Assembly (NCBI GenBank): GCA_002348535.1
Contig: DEBL01000346.1
Coordinates: 11,890 to 29,124, forward strand
Length of the DNA stretch: 17,235 bases
DNA from: Deltaproteobacteria bacterium UBA2957
Lineage (GTDB): Bacteria > Myxococcota_A > UBA796
Direction: 5' to 3'
Part shown: positions 1 through 6,947 of the stretch, one piece after another
Layout: every line of letters begins with the position of its first letter
Numbering within the stretch: position 1 is the first letter of the stretch
Made by a program: the position numbers and the translations under genes
The notes under the pieces: model-generated
Seen by the model: the letters and a program-made list of their open reading frames with translations, nothing else
Database searches by the model: none
What the model was told of the DNA's origin: nothing

Positions 1-900
1 GAAGCCATGCGTGAGCAGGTGGGACGCGACGAAGTCAAGGTGATGGTTCGACTGCCCGAAGACCAACGGGGCAGCGAGTTCGACCTCCATGCGTTCACCG
101 TCCGCACGCCCGCCGGCGCAAGCGTGGCGCTGGGCGATGTTGCATCGTTTCAGCGCAGCCGCTCCCCCACCACCATCAACCGCGAAGATGGAAAGCGCAC
201 GGTCAACGTCAAGGCCAAGCTGGCGCCTCAGGCGTCCTCATCTCAAGCTGTCACTGCAGCCGTCAACGCAAAAGACATTCCTGAAATGCTGGAGACGTAT
301 CCGGGCCTCGAAATTGGCTACTCGGGCGAGCAACGAGAACAGGCCGAAAGTTTCGCCTCCTTGGGCAAAAACTATTTGATTGCGCTGGTCGTCATCTACG
401 GATTGCTCGCCATTCCATTCCGCAGCTATCTGCAGCCGCTCATCATCATGTCGGCGATTCCATTTGGAGTGGTGGGCGCCTTCCTCGGCCACCTTGTGAT
501 GGGGTTCAATCTCAACGTCATCAGCATGTTTGGAATCGTGGCGCTCAGTGGAGTTGTGGTCAACGACTCACTGGTTCTGATCGACGGCGCCAATCGTGCC
601 CGGCGCGAGGGCCTATCGGCGATTGAGGCCATCCAACAGGCCGGACGACAGCGGTTCAGACCGATTCTACTGACGTCGCTGACCACTTTTTTTGGTCTCG
701 CACCCATGATCTTCGAAACCTCAATGCAGGCACGGTTCCTCATTCCAATGGCGATCAGTCTTGGATTCGGGGTGCTCTTCGCCACGTTCATCATCTTGCT
801 GCTGGTGCCAGCAGTCTTCATGATCGTCGACGATGTGCAACGCTTCTTCAGCGAGAGTGTCGAAGGCGATCCGTCGCCCCAAGCCGTTCCCGCGAAATAA
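1..900 (+). CDS. RND efflux transporter permease, C-terminal part (5' end outside window)
   Basis: This is the last ~299 codons of an inner-membrane resistance-nodulation-division permease; the frame is open at base 1, so the true start lies upstream. Such pumps use the proton gradient to export drugs or other small molecules through a periplasmic adaptor and an outer-membrane channel. The first ~110 residues belong to the second periplasmic porter/docking half. They are followed by the C-terminal membrane helices: a helix near residues 120-140, one near 145-170, one with the GVVVNDSLVLIDG signature near 180-195, then the RFRPILLTSLTTFFGLAP segment and a final helix ending LLLVPAVFMIV. These signatures match the hydrophobe/amphiphile efflux (AcrB/MexF-like) branch or relatives in the superfamily; the metal-exporting CusA branch is less likely, but substrate cannot be read from this fragment. 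The protein ends normally with TAA and a short polar tail. A GC-rich hairpin follows at once, so the efflux operon probably ends here. Confidence 0.93.
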   Translation, partial: EAMREQVGRDEVKVMVRLPEDQRGSEFDLHAFTVRTPAGASVALGDVASFQRSRSPTTINREDGKRTVNVKAKLAPQASSSQAVTAAVNAKDIPEMLETYPGLEIGYSGEQREQAESFASLGKNYLIALVVIYGLLAIPFRSYLQPLIIMSAIPFGVVGAFLGHLVMGFNLNVISMFGIVALSGVVVNDSLVLIDGANRARREGLSAIEAIQQAGRQRFRPILLTSLTTFFGLAPMIFETSMQARFLIPMAISLGFGVLFATFIILLLVPAVFMIVDDVQRFFSESVEGDPSPQAVPAK

Positions 901-950
901 AAAAATGCCGGCGGGCGGGCTCCCTCGAGAACCCGCCCCCGGCCTGTATT
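901..950 (+). terminator. GC-rich hairpin after the RND gene
   Basis: The left arm at 907-919 pairs with the right arm at 932-943 over about 12 G/C-rich base pairs with one bulged C, around a 12-base loop. It starts 7 bases after the RND stop codon. An A-run precedes it, but only a weak T-containing stretch (TGTATT) follows, so it is a plausible but not canonical intrinsic terminator. The A-run would serve as a U-tract for transcripts arriving on the minus strand. Confidence 0.6.
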
Positions 951-1006
951 CCTAACCTTTGAACCGTGACCCCAAACGTCAAGGGGAATTCTGGTTAAAC
1001 GTTCCC

Positions 1007-1546
1007 ATGGCTTCCCCCTCTGACCTCGTCGAAATGTTGTCCCGCTCTCCGCTGCTGGCGGACATGGAACCGCAGGTACGCACTGACTTGGCACTAAAGT
1101 TTGAGACTCGCCCATTTACAGCCGGCCAAGTCTTGATGTCAGACGGCGCCGAAGGTCGAGAACTCATGGAAATTCTTACGGGCACCGCCGATGTGTTCGT
1201 TCGAGACGAACACCATCGCTACCGGGTCGCAACCCTCGAACCGGGAGATCTCGCCGGGGAACACGGCTTCTTCACAGGCGACACCCGCGGAGCCGACATC
1301 GTGGGAAGCTCCGAGGGCATCGTTGCAGTGCTTCCTTGGGAAGCCTACCGAAGCCTGACCCAAGACGGGCACACGGGCGCAGCCATGCTGGAACTGGCGG
1401 TGCTCACCAGTCTGCGCGAACGGACCGTCAAGACGAACGCTCGACTGGGTGCGTTGGTGGATGCTGGCCAGCCCGAAGGCATTCGCGCGGCCTTTGACCG
1501 TCTGTTCGGGCGCGTGCTTCCGGCCCCTGTGGTGAGTCATGACTGA
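1007..1546 (+). CDS. Cyclic-nucleotide-binding domain protein, intact ligand pocket
   Basis: A 179-residue protein that is essentially a single CRP/cAMP-receptor-type beta-barrel followed by about 60 residues of helix. The pocket motif is G84-E85 with R94 and A96. The Glu-to-Arg spacing of nine matches the phosphate-binding cassette of the family, in which Glu contacts the ribose and Arg the cyclic phosphate, so cNMP binding is plausible. There is no helix-turn-helix, kinase, channel or other output domain, so it is not a CRP-type transcription factor. I chose ATG 1007 because the barrel starts soon after it; an in-frame TTG at 959 would add only 16 residues with no domain content. Any purine-rich ribosome site (AAGGGGA, 981-987) is rather far upstream. 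The stop overlaps the next gene by 8 bases, so the two are probably co-translated and may act as a pair, perhaps as regulatory subunits for partners encoded elsewhere. That role is inference. Confidence 0.8.
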   Translation: MASPSDLVEMLSRSPLLADMEPQVRTDLALKFETRPFTAGQVLMSDGAEGRELMEILTGTADVFVRDEHHRYRVATLEPGDLAGEHGFFTGDTRGADIVGSSEGIVAVLPWEAYRSLTQDGHTGAAMLELAVLTSLRERTVKTNARLGALVDAGQPEGIRAAFDRLFGRVLPAPVVSHD

Positions 1547-2054
1547 TGCCGCTGCAGCTCTCGGGAGGCTCGCAGGACTCGAACACGAGTCCATCGGTGC
1601 GTTGCACGAGTTGGCCGATTTGTTTGAAGCGCGACGGTACGAAGGTGCCGACCTGTGCCGCCAAGTGGACCCCGCAGATAAGTTCTGGGTCCTGACATCG
1701 GGCACCGTATCCGTCATCCGGACTACCTCCCGCAGCACTCCAGTGGAAGTTGCCTTACTCGAGCCATGCACGCTGATTGGGATTGCCGGCTTGGTGGGAA
1801 TCGACCGCCGTGTCGCTACGCTCCGAGCGCACGGCCCGGTTGAGGTCCTTGAGATGCAGAGCAGTGATGCATGCAAGCGCATCGATAATCCCGCCTCACT
1901 CGTGGGAGGAACCCTGCGCCGAGCGTTGATTGCAGCCATGGCCCGGCAAGTTCGACACTCCAATGTAAACATCGCCAAACTGGCCGTCGCAGTCGGCGTT
2001 GCTGAACGTGTGGTGGACGAACAGAGTCTGATCTCGGCCATTACCGTATTTTAG
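1539..2054 (+). CDS. Second cyclic-nucleotide-binding-like protein, degenerate pocket
   Basis: A 171-residue protein with the same architecture as its upstream neighbour: a CRP-type barrel (roughly residues 20-115) and a C-terminal helical part. The start ATG lies inside the end of the preceding gene (8-base overlap), typical of translational coupling. At the place of the phosphate-binding cassette it reads G81-I82 followed nine residues later by R91 and by A93. The Arg and Ala are kept, but the ribose-binding Glu is replaced by Ile. From family knowledge, loss of that Glu usually weakens or abolishes cyclic nucleotide binding, so this copy may be a structural or ligand-insensitive partner. 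It has no DNA-binding domain. A diverged sensor for another ligand is an alternative. The similarity to its neighbour is at the fold and motif level; direct duplication is an inference. Confidence 0.72.
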   Translation: MTDAAAALGRLAGLEHESIGALHELADLFEARRYEGADLCRQVDPADKFWVLTSGTVSVIRTTSRSTPVEVALLEPCTLIGIAGLVGIDRRVATLRAHGPVEVLEMQSSDACKRIDNPASLVGGTLRRALIAAMARQVRHSNVNIAKLAVAVGVAERVVDEQSLISAITVF

Positions 2055-2096
2055 CCACAAGAACCCGCGGAAGCAGGCCTGATGCGCATTGCCTCC

Positions 2097-2155
2097 GGTC
2101 ACGACGCGTCACTGGCTTGGCGGGGTTTCACCGCAGTGGCCGTGACGGTTCTTTG
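2097..2155 (+). terminator. Long imperfect stem-loop after the cNMP-binding pair
   Basis: An outer stem GTCACG (2098-2103) pairs with CGTGAC (2141-2146). After a four-base bulge, a second stem (2108-2114 with 2134-2140, seven pairs including one G-T) continues inward, and a small CGG/CCG stem closes it. A short pyrimidine run, TTCTTT, follows at 2149-2154. This could end transcription of the two preceding genes. The U-tract is weak, so a structured leader element for the downstream oxygenase gene is the alternative. Confidence 0.4.
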
Positions 2156-2214
2156 AACGCACGGTTTGCCGTCTGCACGCTCGAACTCGGTAGAATGGAC
2201 ACCGAGGCATCGAG

Positions 2215-3162
2215 ATGGCCAATTCAATCCCCGTCATTGACATGCGCCATTGGGCGCACCCTGACCGCAGGCACACATTCATTTCAACACTGGGTACAGC
2301 CCTCGAGACCTATGGCTTTGTTCGGGTAAGCGGCCATGTTGTTGGGCCCGAACTCGTCGACAACGCGTACCAGCACTTGACCCGCTTCTTTGATCTACCG
2401 ATGCCAAACAAAGAGGCCTACTACCTCGAAGGGATTCAAGGCCAGCGTGGCTACACCCCGTTTCGCATGGAGCACGCAAAAGACCAAGACCTGCCCGACC
2501 TAAAAGAGTTCTGGCACGTCGGACGAGAATTCGAATCCGCACATGAACTTGCCAACGTGTACCCAGCGAATGTCTGGCCCCGCGAAGTCGATGGCTTTCG
2601 ATCGAGCCTTCTCACAATGTTTGCTGCACTGGAGGACTGCGCACACAAGCTGCTCGACGCGCTCGACAAGTACCTCGGCAATCCATCGGGCACACTGCGT
2701 GGCATGACCACCAATGGAAACACGATTCTTCGTGCGCTCCATTACCCTGCACTCGATGACCATACCCACATCCCGGGCGCGATTCGCGCAGCCGCCCACG
2801 AAGACATCAACATCATCACGCTGCTCATCACGTCGACAGCCTCCGGTCTCCAGTTGCAGCGCCGGGACGGGACGTGGATGGATGTAAATGCCCAGCCAGG
2901 CGAGATAATTGTGGATTCGGGGGACATGTTAGCCCGCATCACCAACGGGCTGCTTCCCGCCACGACGCACCGGGTGGTGAATCCGGATGACGGCGGCGCC
3001 CGACGCTTTAGCCTGCCGTTTTTCGTGCATCCTCGACCCGATGTTGTCTTGAGCGTATTCGACCAATGCCGCGGTTCTGGGTTCCCAAAACCGAAGCCCG
3101 ACGTCACGGCAATGGACTTCCTTCAGCGGCGTCTCGCGGCCATCGGTCTCGGCACGCTATGA
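2215..3162 (+). CDS. Isopenicillin N synthase-like 2-oxoglutarate/Fe(II) oxygenase
   Basis: A 315-residue soluble non-haem iron oxygenase of the IPNS/plant-type dioxygenase family. The N-terminal DIOX_N-type region starts IPVIDMRHW and contains the usual YGFVRVSGH stretch near residues 33-41. The iron site is H195-x-D197 with H252, and the 2-oxoglutarate-anchoring pair is R264-x-S266 (RFS), all correctly spaced. Such enzymes couple 2-oxoglutarate decarboxylation to hydroxylation, ring formation or desaturation of a small molecule; the substrate cannot be read from sequence, and the name should not be taken to mean beta-lactam synthesis. The length is normal for the family. A GAGG ribosome site at 2204-2207, seven bases upstream, supports the ATG. 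It is the first gene of a plus-strand run that continues with a CoA-semialdehyde dehydrogenase 74 bases on, so its product or substrate might feed an oxidative pathway; that link is inference. Confidence 0.87.
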   Translation: MANSIPVIDMRHWAHPDRRHTFISTLGTALETYGFVRVSGHVVGPELVDNAYQHLTRFFDLPMPNKEAYYLEGIQGQRGYTPFRMEHAKDQDLPDLKEFWHVGREFESAHELANVYPANVWPREVDGFRSSLLTMFAALEDCAHKLLDALDKYLGNPSGTLRGMTTNGNTILRALHYPALDDHTHIPGAIRAAAHEDINIITLLITSTASGLQLQRRDGTWMDVNAQPGEIIVDSGDMLARITNGLLPATTHRVVNPDDGGARRFSLPFFVHPRPDVVLSVFDQCRGSGFPKPKPDVTAMDFLQRRLAAIGLGTL

Positions 3163-3236
3163 GGCGTTGAACACGGCGCCTGCCGAGCCCAACCGCCCGA
3201 CGGATGTTACATCCGCTCCCCACTCTGGAGCCCACT

Positions 3237-4799
3237 GTGATCCGTCTTTCATCATTCGTTCAAGATCAATGGACCGAAGGCACTGGCGACACCGCCGTTT
3301 TGGTCAACCCATCAACCGAAGAGGCCGTGGCGGAGACCACAACCGGTGGAATCGACATGGCGGCAGCGCTTGCGCATGCACGAACGATTGGTGGCCCTGC
3401 CCTGCGCGCCATGACCTTTGCCCAACGCGGCGATCTGCTCAAGCAGATGGCGAATGCACTGCACGAACACCGTGAAGAGCTACTGACCATCGCTGAATTG
3501 AACAACGGTGGGACCCGTGGCGACGCAAAGTTCGATGTCGATGGCGCAACCGGAACACTCGCAAGCTACGCGCGCATCGGGGAGAAACTGGGTGACCACA
3601 CGATGCTCTGTGATGGCCCTGTCACGCGGCTATCACGCGCCCGATTTGTCGCGCATCATGTGTGGATGCCTCGCCCCGGGGCCGCGGTCCACATCAATGC
3701 GTTCAACTTTCCTGCTTGGGGGACCTTCGAGAAGGTAGCCGTATCAATTTTGGCGGGCATGCCGGTGGTCACCAAGCCCGCGACCGCAACGGCTTGGCTC
3801 GCGTGGCGGATGAGCCAAATCATCATCGATGCCAACATCCTTCCCGAGGGCGCCTACACATTCATCTGTGGGTCGGCGGGGGATCTCCTCGACCATGTGG
3901 GTCCGCACGACACCCTCGCCTTCACGGGCTCAGCGGATACGGCAGGATTCCTGCGCACGAAGGCCGGGTTTACTCACGGATCCACCCCGGTGAATATTGA
4001 GGCGGATTCGTTGAACGCAGCGGTCCTGGGACCGAAAGCTGAACCCGGATCCGACCTGTGGCACATCGCCGTTCGCAACATCGTGAAGGACATGACGCAG
4101 AAAACGGGCCAGAAGTGCACCGCTGTGCGCCGGATTATCGTCCCGGAGTCTTGGACTGACGCACTGTGTGAAGCGATCGCCGAGGAACTCAGCCGCATCG
4201 TGGTGGGGAACACCGCGGACAAATCAGTCACGATGGGCCCTGTGGCCACGGCAAACCAACTCCGCGACGTGCGCGCTGGGATTGACCGTCTGGCTGCAGA
4301 GACATCAATCGTTTGCGGCGGATCGCAGCCCGTAGCCGGTGTCGGAGCGCCGGACGGCAAGGGATTCTTTGTCGCACCGACGCTGCTCCGCGCGACAGAC
4401 GCAGACAGCGCTCCCGCCGTGCATCGCGATGAAGTGTTTGGACCCTGCGCGACGGTTATTCCCTACAACGGCGATGCCGAAGAAGCGGCGCGGATTGTTG
4501 CGCTGGGCGGCGGATCGCTCGTCAGCGCCACGTACACCGACGACCGCAAGTGGCTGGGCTCCTTCCTAATTGGAGCCGCTCCGTGGAACGGACGTGTCCT
4601 CGCATGCACTGCAAAAGTCGCCGATGAGACGCTTCCCCCGGGCATGGTGTTGCCAAACTGCTTGCACGGCGGGCCGGGCAGGGCTGGCGGCGGTGCAGAA
4701 CTTGGCGGTGTGCGTGGGCTTGAGTTCTACATGCAGCGCACCGCCATCCAAGGGGATTCAGGAATTCTCGCTAAAGTGTTGGATATACCTACAGAATGA
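3237..4799 (+). CDS. PaaZ/BoxD-type acyl-CoA semialdehyde dehydrogenase (stand-alone ALDH domain)
   Basis: A 520-residue NAD(P)-dependent aldehyde dehydrogenase closely resembling the N-terminal half of PaaZ, which oxidises the ring-opened semialdehyde in phenylacetyl-CoA degradation, and BoxD of aerobic benzoyl-CoA degradation. Visible marks are INAFNFPAW with the oxyanion Asn near 157, KPATATA with K180, ICGSAGDLLDH, FTGSA, the general base E255 in IEADSLN, the nucleophile C294 in GQKCTA, and the family tail HGGPGRAGGG...ELGG...FYMQRTA. The C-terminal MaoC-type hydratase of full PaaZ is absent; the protein ends after the ALDH domain. I chose GTG 3237 over an in-frame ATG at 3204 because GGAG (3227-3230) stands six bases before it and because it places Glu and Cys at 255/294, almost the 256/295 of E. 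coli PaaZ. Its stop overlaps the next start as ATGA. PaaZ-like versus BoxD-like function cannot be separated without the other pathway genes, none of which is here. Confidence 0.9.
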   Translation: MIRLSSFVQDQWTEGTGDTAVLVNPSTEEAVAETTTGGIDMAAALAHARTIGGPALRAMTFAQRGDLLKQMANALHEHREELLTIAELNNGGTRGDAKFDVDGATGTLASYARIGEKLGDHTMLCDGPVTRLSRARFVAHHVWMPRPGAAVHINAFNFPAWGTFEKVAVSILAGMPVVTKPATATAWLAWRMSQIIIDANILPEGAYTFICGSAGDLLDHVGPHDTLAFTGSADTAGFLRTKAGFTHGSTPVNIEADSLNAAVLGPKAEPGSDLWHIAVRNIVKDMTQKTGQKCTAVRRIIVPESWTDALCEAIAEELSRIVVGNTADKSVTMGPVATANQLRDVRAGIDRLAAETSIVCGGSQPVAGVGAPDGKGFFVAPTLLRATDADSAPAVHRDEVFGPCATVIPYNGDAEEAARIVALGGGSLVSATYTDDRKWLGSFLIGAAPWNGRVLACTAKVADETLPPGMVLPNCLHGGPGRAGGGAELGGVRGLEFYMQRTAIQGDSGILAKVLDIPTE

Positions 4800-5761
4800 G
4801 CTGGGAACTTGCAGGCGCCTCTCTGAAGCTCATCATGGCGGGAATGGAACCCGTCAAGGATGCACCGCTGTCGAACTTTGGTTGGTGGCGGGTCGGCGGA
4901 CCGGCCGACCTGATGGTGGATGTGACCGATGAAGAGCAGTTGGCCGCCGTCATGGACACCGACCTTCCCGTGACCGTTTTGGGCAACGGCTCCAACCTCT
5001 TGGTGGCCGATGCTGGAATCCGAGGCATTGTTGTGCGGCTGCGCGGCAACCTCCGGGACATCGCCTTTCGCGATCCGTCCGCGGGCCCCGGCCTGCACAA
5101 AACATTGTCAGGAAATACAGGAATCGCAGTCGTCGGGGCTGGCATCGCGAACTCTCTGCTCCTGCGCAAGTTGGACCGTATGGGCGTGGGCGGTGTGGGG
5201 TGCCTCACGGGCGTACCCGGTACCGTGGGCGGGGCCATACGTATGAATGCGGGCACCCGCCTCGGTGAGATTGGTGAACGGGTAGCTTTTGTCCGTTTGA
5301 TGCTCCCCAACGGATCCATCGAGACCCTCACCCCGGACGCCTTGGGCTTCGAATATCGACGAGCCCATCTTCCAACAGGCAGTGTGGTCACCCGCGTGGG
5401 GCTTTGGGTATCCAAAGACGACCACGCCACGGAACAGGAGCACCGCGAAGAGCACCTCGCCTACCGAAAAGCGTCTCAGCCGCTCGACCAGCCTTCTTGC
5501 GGATCGACCTTTAAGAATCCGCCAGGCGATGCCGCAGGGCGACTCATCGATGCCGCAGGCTTGAAGGGTGCTGTCATCGGCGGAGCCCAAATCAGCGAGA
5601 AGCACGCCAACTTCTTCATCAACACCGGAAATGCGACCGCCGCTGACCTGCATGCACTCATCAAGCATGCCCGAGATACCGTGCACGAACAGTTCTCGGT
5701 CACACTCGAACCGGAAGTGCACGCAGTCGGGGACTGGCCAGAAGGCACATGGCCGCTATAG
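4796..5761 (+). CDS. murB: UDP-N-acetylenolpyruvoylglucosamine reductase (MurB)
   Basis: A 321-residue cytoplasmic FAD enzyme that reduces UDP-GlcNAc-enolpyruvate to UDP-MurNAc with NADPH, the second committed step of peptidoglycan synthesis. The N-terminal FAD-binding half shows RVGGPADLMV (residues 32-41), LGNGSNLLV (62-70) and GVPGTVGGAIRMNAG (139-153). The MurB C-terminal half shows the Y187-R188 pair, SCGSTFKNP with the likely proton-donor S237, AAGLKG, GGAQISEKHANF and the terminal LEPEV carrying the conserved acidic catalytic residue. Length and order are normal. The start ATG overlaps the dehydrogenase stop (ATGA), implying translational coupling; in-frame ATGs at 4835 and 4844 would still keep the domain. 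It is unusual that murB is not beside murC, ddl or ftsQ but sits between a catabolic-type dehydrogenase and a sulfotransferase. It may be the only copy, moved from the cell-wall cluster, or a second copy; the window cannot tell. Confidence 0.93.
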   Translation: MSWELAGASLKLIMAGMEPVKDAPLSNFGWWRVGGPADLMVDVTDEEQLAAVMDTDLPVTVLGNGSNLLVADAGIRGIVVRLRGNLRDIAFRDPSAGPGLHKTLSGNTGIAVVGAGIANSLLLRKLDRMGVGGVGCLTGVPGTVGGAIRMNAGTRLGEIGERVAFVRLMLPNGSIETLTPDALGFEYRRAHLPTGSVVTRVGLWVSKDDHATEQEHREEHLAYRKASQPLDQPSCGSTFKNPPGDAAGRLIDAAGLKGAVIGGAQISEKHANFFINTGNATAADLHALIKHARDTVHEQFSVTLEPEVHAVGDWPEGTWPL

Positions 5762-5779
5762 ACGCACGCCGAGGACCGT

Positions 5780-6847
5780 ATGAGCGAACCTGAATTCACA
5801 GCCGCAAACCCCGAACCCGCACCTATTCCAGACATGCGAGGCAGGGTCTGCTTTGTCATCGGATCCCCTCGCTCGGGGTCGACCCTCCTCATGCGCATCT
5901 TGAACGCTACGAGTGCAATCTATAGCCGTCCCGAACCACATCTTTTTCCCGCCTTGGCTCACCTTGGATTTTGGGACCGCGTCGATTCAGCCCCCTATGA
6001 CCAGATTCAAGCGCAGGATGGTACCCGCGATTTTGTGTCCGACCTTCCAGGTGGCGAGGCAGACTACTACGATGCGTGCCGCGCCTACATGGACATCCTC
6101 TATGGAAGGATCTTGGCAACTGCACCGGGTGGAGAACGCTATTTTTTAGACAAGACCCCTGCCAACGCCCTCGTTCTCCCGTTCATGGAACGCGTGTACC
6201 CGGATGCCAAGTTCATCGTTCTCACACGCCATCCGGCCGCCATCTTCGCCTCCTATGCGAACTCCTTTTTCGACGGAGACTTTGATTCTGCCGTCAAGTT
6301 CAATCCCATCATCAGTCGCTATGTGCCCGCCATGGCCGACTTCTTGCGAACCGCCTCCGCGCCCGTTCTGCATGTCCGGTACGAAGACCTCGTCCAAGAC
6401 CCTGAGTCCACGCTCGAACGCATCTCATCGTTCTTGGACATCCCCTTCGAACCGGAGGCGGTGAACTACTCGAAGACGGCCGTCGACGGAAAAGGATTGG
6501 GTGACCCGGTTGGTGTGGCGCAGCACAGCCGACCCGTCACCGCAAGCGTTCACAAATGGGCCTCCGAGTTTGCGGCTGACTCGACCAAGTTTGCAATCGT
6601 AGCGGACCAACTTTCGACGGTACCGGAGGATGACATTCGCGCGTTTGGCTACGACCCGAACACCCTCTGGGCACCGATGCAAGAGGCGGACCCTACGGCT
6701 TGGGTTCCGGCAAAGAAGAAGATGGACCGCTTTCAACGCCAACGTAGAATTCTGCGCTGGATTCGACGAGACATCCATCACCGCTGGCACGGCAATCTGA
6801 TTGCCAAGATTCGAAAGGTCTGCGACATCCTGCTCCGCGGCCATTGA
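5780..6847 (+). CDS. PAPS-dependent sulfotransferase family protein
   Basis: A 355-residue sulfotransferase-fold protein. The 5'-phosphosulfate loop is GSPRSGSTLL at residues 28-37, preceded by a hydrophobic strand (VCFVI). The 3'-phosphate-binding element is the strand FIVLTRHP with R149 and the following S158. Further family marks are FLDKTPAN (122-129), VRYEDLVQDPE (199-209), and a KW pair at 259-260. Such enzymes move sulfate from PAPS to a hydroxyl or amine on a glycan, lipid, peptide or small molecule; the acceptor is not evident. No signal peptide is visible, so a cytoplasmic location is likely. The C-terminus is strongly basic (KKKMDRFQRQRRILRWIRR region, ~313-333), which might bring it to membranes or to an anionic substrate. 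GAGGA at 5771-5775, four bases before the ATG, supports the start. It lies 18 bases after murB and probably closes this transcription unit; the next gene begins after a 100-base gap. Confidence 0.88.
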   Translation: MSEPEFTAANPEPAPIPDMRGRVCFVIGSPRSGSTLLMRILNATSAIYSRPEPHLFPALAHLGFWDRVDSAPYDQIQAQDGTRDFVSDLPGGEADYYDACRAYMDILYGRILATAPGGERYFLDKTPANALVLPFMERVYPDAKFIVLTRHPAAIFASYANSFFDGDFDSAVKFNPIISRYVPAMADFLRTASAPVLHVRYEDLVQDPESTLERISSFLDIPFEPEAVNYSKTAVDGKGLGDPVGVAQHSRPVTASVHKWASEFAADSTKFAIVADQLSTVPEDDIRAFGYDPNTLWAPMQEADPTAWVPAKKKMDRFQRQRRILRWIRRDIHHRWHGNLIAKIRKVCDILLRGH

Positions 6848-6947
6848 ATCGCGCGCATGGCAACCTTGGAATTGGCCCTCTGACTCTGATTCGCCTTGCG
6901 CAATCGCGCCGCAGTACTTAATCAAAATCTACTCATCAGGAGAAAAA

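Noticed and set aside
1139..2041. 300-codon open frame on the minus strand
   Set aside because: It lies opposite the two cyclic-nucleotide-binding genes, whose motifs are recognisable; the antisense product has no recognisable feature.
2166..2196. Possible promoter TTGCCG / TAGAAT before the oxygenase gene
   Set aside because: The spacing is 19 bases and the implied transcript start would fall on the ribosome site, so support is too weak to annotate.
2215..3162. Beta-lactam biosynthesis
   Set aside because: The IPNS-like name is only a fold-level label; no ACV synthetase or related gene is present.
3204..3236. ATG 3204 as start of the dehydrogenase
   Set aside because: It has no ribosome site, and its extra 11 residues do not match the family; GTG 3237 has GGAG six bases upstream and gives PaaZ-like residue numbering.
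6840..6861. Inverted repeat GCCAT/ATGGC after the sulfotransferase stop
   Set aside because: Five pairs around a 12-base loop without a T-run is not enough for a terminator.
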